A DNA stretch of 64,000 nucleotides, taken from contig NZ_LMKL01000001.1 in assembly GCF_001421505.1 (NCBI RefSeq), forward strand, positions 310,001-374,000, read 5' to 3'. Under the pieces are notes generated by a model. The model had not been told where the DNA came from. It saw nothing but the letters and a program-made list of their open reading frames with translations, and did no database searches. Both the position numbers and the translations under genes were made by a program. Below, piece by piece: positions 61,463 to 64,000 of this stretch. Source of the stretch: Sphingomonas sp. Leaf17. Its GTDB lineage: Bacteria; Pseudomonadota; Alphaproteobacteria; Sphingomonadales; Sphingomonadaceae. Each line of letters begins with the position of its first letter. Position 1 is the stretch's first letter.

Positions 61463-63268
61463 ATGGCGCACGACCATTCCGCCCACCCGGATTTCGACGA
61501 TCGCCTGAACCGCCACGGCGCGACGCTGCGCCGGCAGATCGCGCGATTGTACGGCGCGGATCACGATCTCGACGCGCTGTGGTCGCGGATCGAGGCGATG
61601 TTGCGCGAGCGGATGGCGACACGGCCGGCGGTGATGCAGGGATTGGACAACGCCCGGATCGCCGACCCGGACTGGTTCGTCGCGCCCGACATGATCGGCT
61701 ATTCGACCTATGTCGATCGGTTCGCCGATACCGTGACCGGCCTGACCGCGCATGTCGATCATCTCGAAACGCTGGGCGTCCGCTATCTGCATCTGCTCGC
61801 GCTGCTCAAGGCCCGCGCCGGCGACAGCGACGGCGGCTTCGCGGTGGCGGACTATCTCAGCGTCGAACCCGCGCTCGGCACGATGGCCGAGGTCGAGGCG
61901 CTGTGCGACAGGTTGCGCGCGAGCCGCATCAGCCTGTGTGTCGACCTGGCGCTCAACCATACCGCGGACGATCACGTCTGGGCGCTGGCCGCCAGGGCGG
62001 GCGATCCGCACTATCGCGATTTCTACATCGTGGTCGACGAGGCCGAGGCGGCAGCGCGCGAGGCCCTGTTGCCACAGGTGTTCCCGACGACCGCGCCGGG
62101 CAACTTCACCGTCGTGCCCGCGATGGGCGGCAGCGTATGGACGACCTTCTACCCGTTCCAGTGGGATCTGAACTGGGCGAATCCAGAGGTCATGTTGGCG
62201 ATGATCGACACGATGCTGCGGCTCGCCAATCACGGATTCGAGGCGTTCCGCCTCGATTCCACCGCGTTCCTCTGGAAACAGGCGGGGACCGATTGTCGCA
62301 ACCTGCCTCAGGCGCACCATATCGTGCGGGCGCTCCGGGCCGCGCTCGATATCGTCGCGCCGGCGACGCTGCTGAAGGCGGAGGCGATTGTGCCGACGGC
62401 GTTCGTGCCGCCCTATTTCGGGGCGGATGACGGCGACGGGTTCGAACCCGAATGTCATCTGGTCTACAATAATTCGCTGATGGTGGCGGGCTGGGTCGCG
62501 CTGGCCGAACAGTCGGCGGCGCTGCCCGCGGCGATCGTCGCTGCCAGCGGCGGTCTGCCGCGCGGTGCCAACTGGCTGACCTATGCACGGTGTCACGACG
62601 ATATCGGCTGGGGTGCGGTGCTCGGCGATCTGCGCGGAATCGACGCCGCCCCCGAAGACCGGCTGACGGTTGCCGCCCGCTTCCTCGAAGGAGCCGGCGA
62701 CAGCTGGGCGCGTGGCGAGCCGTTCCAGTCGGATGGGTCGGTGCTTCACGGGACCAACGGCACGTTCGCCTCGCTCGCCGGCCTGGAAATCGCCGGCACC
62801 GAGGCCGAGCGTGAGGACGCGCTGCGCCGGATCATGCTGCTGAATGCCCTTGCGATCGCCAGCGGTGGCCTTGCAACGACCTATATGGGCGACGAGGCCG
62901 GCATGACGAACGACCAGAGCTACCGCACCGACCCCGACAAGGCGCATGAAGGTCGCTGGGTGCACCGCCCGGCGATGGACTGGTCGTCGCTGGATGGCAC
63001 CGATGCCGCCCGGATATCCGGCGATCTCGCCCGTTTGCGCGCGGCGAGGATCGCCAGCGGCGGTGCGGGGTCGCCGACATGTCTCGCATCGGACGCGGCC
63101 TTTGCGGCACTGCTGGGGATCGGCTGCGGCAAGGACCGCGTGTTCCTCAACTTCTCGGCCCGGCCCGTGCCGGTCGCCGGCGGCGGGGTCGACCGCCTGA
63201 CCGGGCAGCCTGCCCCCGCAATCCTCGAACCATGGCAGGTCATCTGGTTGTCGGGAGCAGACGCATGA
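61463..63268 (+). CDS. Amylosucrase-family GH13_4 enzyme (sucrose-active)
   Basis: 601 residues, no signal peptide, so cytoplasmic. Residues line up with amylosucrase: YVDRFADTVTGLTAHVDHLE, DLALNHT, nucleophile Asp in EAFRLDSTAFLWKQ, acid/base Glu in LLKAEAIV, and Asp in CHDDIGW; GDEAGMTNDQSYRTDPDKAH closes the site. It splits sucrose and moves glucose to glucan or water (SuxA-like). The polymer-elongation loop cannot be judged here, so hydrolase or transferase is open. Start 61463. ATGA overlap with the transporter gene. Confidence 0.88.
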   Translation: MAHDHSAHPDFDDRLNRHGATLRRQIARLYGADHDLDALWSRIEAMLRERMATRPAVMQGLDNARIADPDWFVAPDMIGYSTYVDRFADTVTGLTAHVDHLETLGVRYLHLLALLKARAGDSDGGFAVADYLSVEPALGTMAEVEALCDRLRASRISLCVDLALNHTADDHVWALAARAGDPHYRDFYIVVDEAEAAAREALLPQVFPTTAPGNFTVVPAMGGSVWTTFYPFQWDLNWANPEVMLAMIDTMLRLANHGFEAFRLDSTAFLWKQAGTDCRNLPQAHHIVRALRAALDIVAPATLLKAEAIVPTAFVPPYFGADDGDGFEPECHLVYNNSLMVAGWVALAEQSAALPAAIVAASGGLPRGANWLTYARCHDDIGWGAVLGDLRGIDAAPEDRLTVAARFLEGAGDSWARGEPFQSDGSVLHGTNGTFASLAGLEIAGTEAEREDALRRIMLLNALAIASGGLATTYMGDEAGMTNDQSYRTDPDKAHEGRWVHRPAMDWSSLDGTDAARISGDLARLRAARIASGGAGSPTCLASDAAFAALLGIGCGKDRVFLNFSARPVPVAGGGVDRLTGQPAPAILEPWQVIWLSGADA

Positions 63269-64000
63269 AACCCCGGCTGTCACTGGCGCGCATCATCGAG
63301 ATGAACCTGGGGTTCCTCGGGTTGCAATTCTCGTTCGGGCTGCAACAGGCGAACATGGCGCCGATCTACGGCTATCTCGGCGCTGACGAGGCATCGCTGC
63401 CGCTGCTGTGGCTGGCGGGACCGATGACCGGGCTGCTCGTCCAGCCGCTGATCGGCGCGTTGTCCGACAAGACCACCAGTCGCCTCGGCCGGCGGACGCC
63501 GTATTTCCTGGTCGGTGCTGTGCTGTGCAGCCTGTGCCTGCTGGCGATGCCGTACAGCCCGACGCTGTGGGTTGCGGCCAGCCTGTTGTGGATCCTCGAC
63601 GCCGCCAACAACGTCACCATGGAACCCTATCGCGCCTATGTCGGCGACCGGCTGTCGGAGGATCAGCGACCGACCGGGTTCCTGACGCAGGCCGCCTTTA
63701 CCGGGCTTGCCCAGACGCTGTCGTACCTGTCACCGTCGCTGCTCGTTTGGTGGGGCATGGACAAGGACGCGGTGGACGCGAACGGCATTCCCGACATCAC
63801 CCGGATCGCGTTCGTCGTCGGGGCGATCCTGTCGCTGTCGACGATCCTGTGGTCGGTCCTGCGCGTGCCCGAACTGCCGCTGACGCCCGAAGAACGCGCG
63901 GCAATGAACGCCGACACGCTGACTCTTGGCGGAGCATTGCGCGACGTCGTCGCGGCGATCCGCGACATGCCCAAGCCGATGCGGCAGCTTGGGGTCGCGA
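63265..64000 (+). CDS. MFS sugar transporter (SLC45/SuxC-like), 3' end outside window
   Basis: The first 245 residues with six visible helices: NMLGFLGLQFSFGLQQANMA-type helix 1, GPMTGLLVQPLIGALSDKTT loop, LGRRTPYFLVGAVLCSLCLL, and LSYLSPSLLVWWGM later. It resembles the SLC45/GPH-like sucrose-proton symporters used in the Xanthomonas sux locus. It overlaps the GH13 gene by four bases. The gene runs past the window edge. Confidence 0.85.
   Translation, partial: MKPRLSLARIIEMNLGFLGLQFSFGLQQANMAPIYGYLGADEASLPLLWLAGPMTGLLVQPLIGALSDKTTSRLGRRTPYFLVGAVLCSLCLLAMPYSPTLWVAASLLWILDAANNVTMEPYRAYVGDRLSEDQRPTGFLTQAAFTGLAQTLSYLSPSLLVWWGMDKDAVDANGIPDITRIAFVVGAILSLSTILWSVLRVPELPLTPEERAAMNADTLTLGGALRDVVAAIRDMPKPMRQLGVA

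Noticed and set aside
1..64000. CRISPR array, insertion sequence or integrase
   Set aside because: No regularly spaced repeats, transposase or integrase motifs were found anywhere in the window.

Overview
The window looks like a chromosomal segment of a sphingomonad (Alphaproteobacteria, Sphingomonas or a close relative). The evidence is the high GC content, several TonB-dependent receptors paired with sugar or metal functions, a CpdR-type response regulator, GGAAC-N17-GTT promoters of the EcfG general-stress type, SapC- and RcnB-like proteins, and dispersed GC-rich palindromic repeats. The genus is inferred from gene content and style only.

Layout. 1-6.1 kb: nitrate/nitrite assimilation operon nirB (5' end missing)-nirD-nasA-cobA, with a palindromic repeat directly in front of nasA. 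6.2-7.9 kb: tRNA-Val(GAC), a CpdR-like regulator, an N-formylglutamate amidohydrolase and a probable small RNA. 7.9-17.1 kb: mostly housekeeping and enzyme genes (cytochrome b561, SapC protein, FAD oxidase, RhlE-type helicase, DUF1289, a TonB-C-like protein, GST, dienelactone hydrolase, YjbQ, tryptophan 2,3-dioxygenase). 17.1-23 kb: ZnuD-like receptor behind a Zur-like box, gcdH, FucP-type sugar transporter, class II aldolase and several palindromic repeats. 23.3-27.7 kb: orphan 2Fe-2S subunit, RcnB-like protein, prolyl hydroxylase, recJ and tRNA-Glu(TTC).

27.7-31 kb: gene-poor stretch after tRNA-Glu, then a TetR gene divergent from an SDR-quinone reductase pair. 31.4-36.7 kb: a GH27 enzyme and a DUF2946 / TonB receptor / PepSY metal-uptake-like cluster. 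36.9-48.1 kb: signalling and stress block: a DUF2383-type protein, a LOV hybrid kinase head to head with a PAS-GAF hybrid kinase, a PAS-LuxR regulator, and a run of small CsbD-like, lipoprotein and membrane proteins, two behind EcfG-type promoters, then an aquaporin. 48.1-55.9 kb: a seven-gene leftward operon of flavin and quinone reductases, hydrolases and an SDR, divergent from a second TetR gene and a thioesterase. The two TetR loci share an operator-like 20-mer.

56-64 kb (runs off the window): a carbohydrate utilisation locus LacI - TonB receptor - GH27 alpha-galactosidase - amylosucrase-family GH13 - MFS transporter. Its gene set suggests import of raffinose-type galactosyl-sucroses, removal of galactose, and cleavage of the released sucrose. 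It resembles the Xanthomonas sux locus with an alpha-galactosidase added.
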